A stretch of 39,147 nucleotides of DNA. Source: an uncultured Verrucomicrobiota bacterium (lineage in GTDB: Bacteria; Verrucomicrobiota; Kiritimatiellia; RFP12; UBA3636). The translations under genes were made by a program, and so were the position numbers. This document shows, in pieces, positions 39,074-39,147 of the stretch. The stretch is taken from positions 1 to 39,147 of the forward strand of contig CASFKR010000012.1 of NCBI GenBank assembly GCA_949295265.1, written 5' to 3'. How positions within the stretch are numbered: position 1 is the first letter of the stretch; every line of letters begins with the position of its first letter. Under the pieces are notes generated by a model, which saw nothing but the letters and a program-made list of their open reading frames with translations, had not been told where the DNA came from and searched no databases.

Positions 39074-39121
39074 GATTGCCGAAGTAAACGCACCTGATTC
39101 GATGCGTTTACTTTTGCAATC
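39074..39121. repeat. Long inverted repeat at the window end
   Basis: AAGTAAACGCA (39082-39092) pairs perfectly with TGCGTTTACTT (39103-39113) around a 10-base loop. Beyond a 2x2 mismatch the stem continues with GATTGC/GCAATC (39074-39079 with 39116-39121). It may terminate a gene outside the window or bind a regulator of the aldolase promoter about 40 bases away. There is only a short T tract on the plus side. Confidence 0.6.
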
Positions 39122-39147
39122 CTGGACGGGTCGGGGTTCGGGTGCTG

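Overview
The window is high-GC bacterial DNA, dense in genes and clearly anaerobic in character. It carries pyruvate:ferredoxin oxidoreductase, an anaerobic (class III) ribonucleotide reductase with its activase, a second glycyl-radical enzyme with its own activase, and an aldo/keto reductase fused to a ferredoxin-like two-cluster domain. XylR/AraC regulators, a CE7 acetyl esterase, a sulfatase-fold lipoprotein and a BspA-type leucine-rich-repeat secreted protein suggest a gut or sediment polysaccharide user. My best guess is the PVC group (Kiritimatiellota/Lentisphaerota-like). That is inference from protein style; no rRNA is present to settle it.

Layout. 1-5501 (+): end of cysS, deoC, a coiled-coil/NYN nuclease-like gene, a lipoprotein with a degenerate sulfatase fold plus TPRs, and nadA. 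5666-9083: a sugar-acid locus, with a XylR-like regulator divergent from an enolase-superfamily dehydratase and an SDR, closed by a clear terminator. 9271-10905: the AKR-ferredoxin gene, convergent with a low-molecular-weight phosphatase. 11082-14361 (-): nrdD-nrdG behind an approximately 300-nt leader with strong, partly competing RNA stems and an NrdR-like box. 14400-19756 (-): argS, gspF/pilC and recQ, tightly spaced. 19757-20303: a hairpin-repeat and minisatellite island. 20329-21602 (-): tRNA-Gln and ilvC. 21823-27403: CE7 esterase, glycyl-radical activase and enzyme, and a divergent AraC regulator. 27547-29392: tRNA-Leu followed by an IS200/RAYT-like HUH transposase flanked on both sides by inverted arrays of the same two-hairpin module. 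29446-32313 (-): BspA-like secreted protein. 32314-34075: 1.8 kb without a credible gene, full of repeats. 34146-39032 (-): PFOR and class II fructose-bisphosphate aldolase, each with a perfect intrinsic terminator.

How the genes fit together. Aldolase and PFOR serve central fermentative carbon flow. NrdDG supplies dNTPs without oxygen. The glycyl-radical pair and the dehydratase/SDR pair look like two separately regulated catabolic modules, each with an AraC-family regulator transcribed divergently. The less ordinary material is the nrdD leader, the transposase with its inverted hairpin arrays, the unassigned glycyl-radical enzyme and the sulfatase-fold protein that has lost its catalytic motifs.
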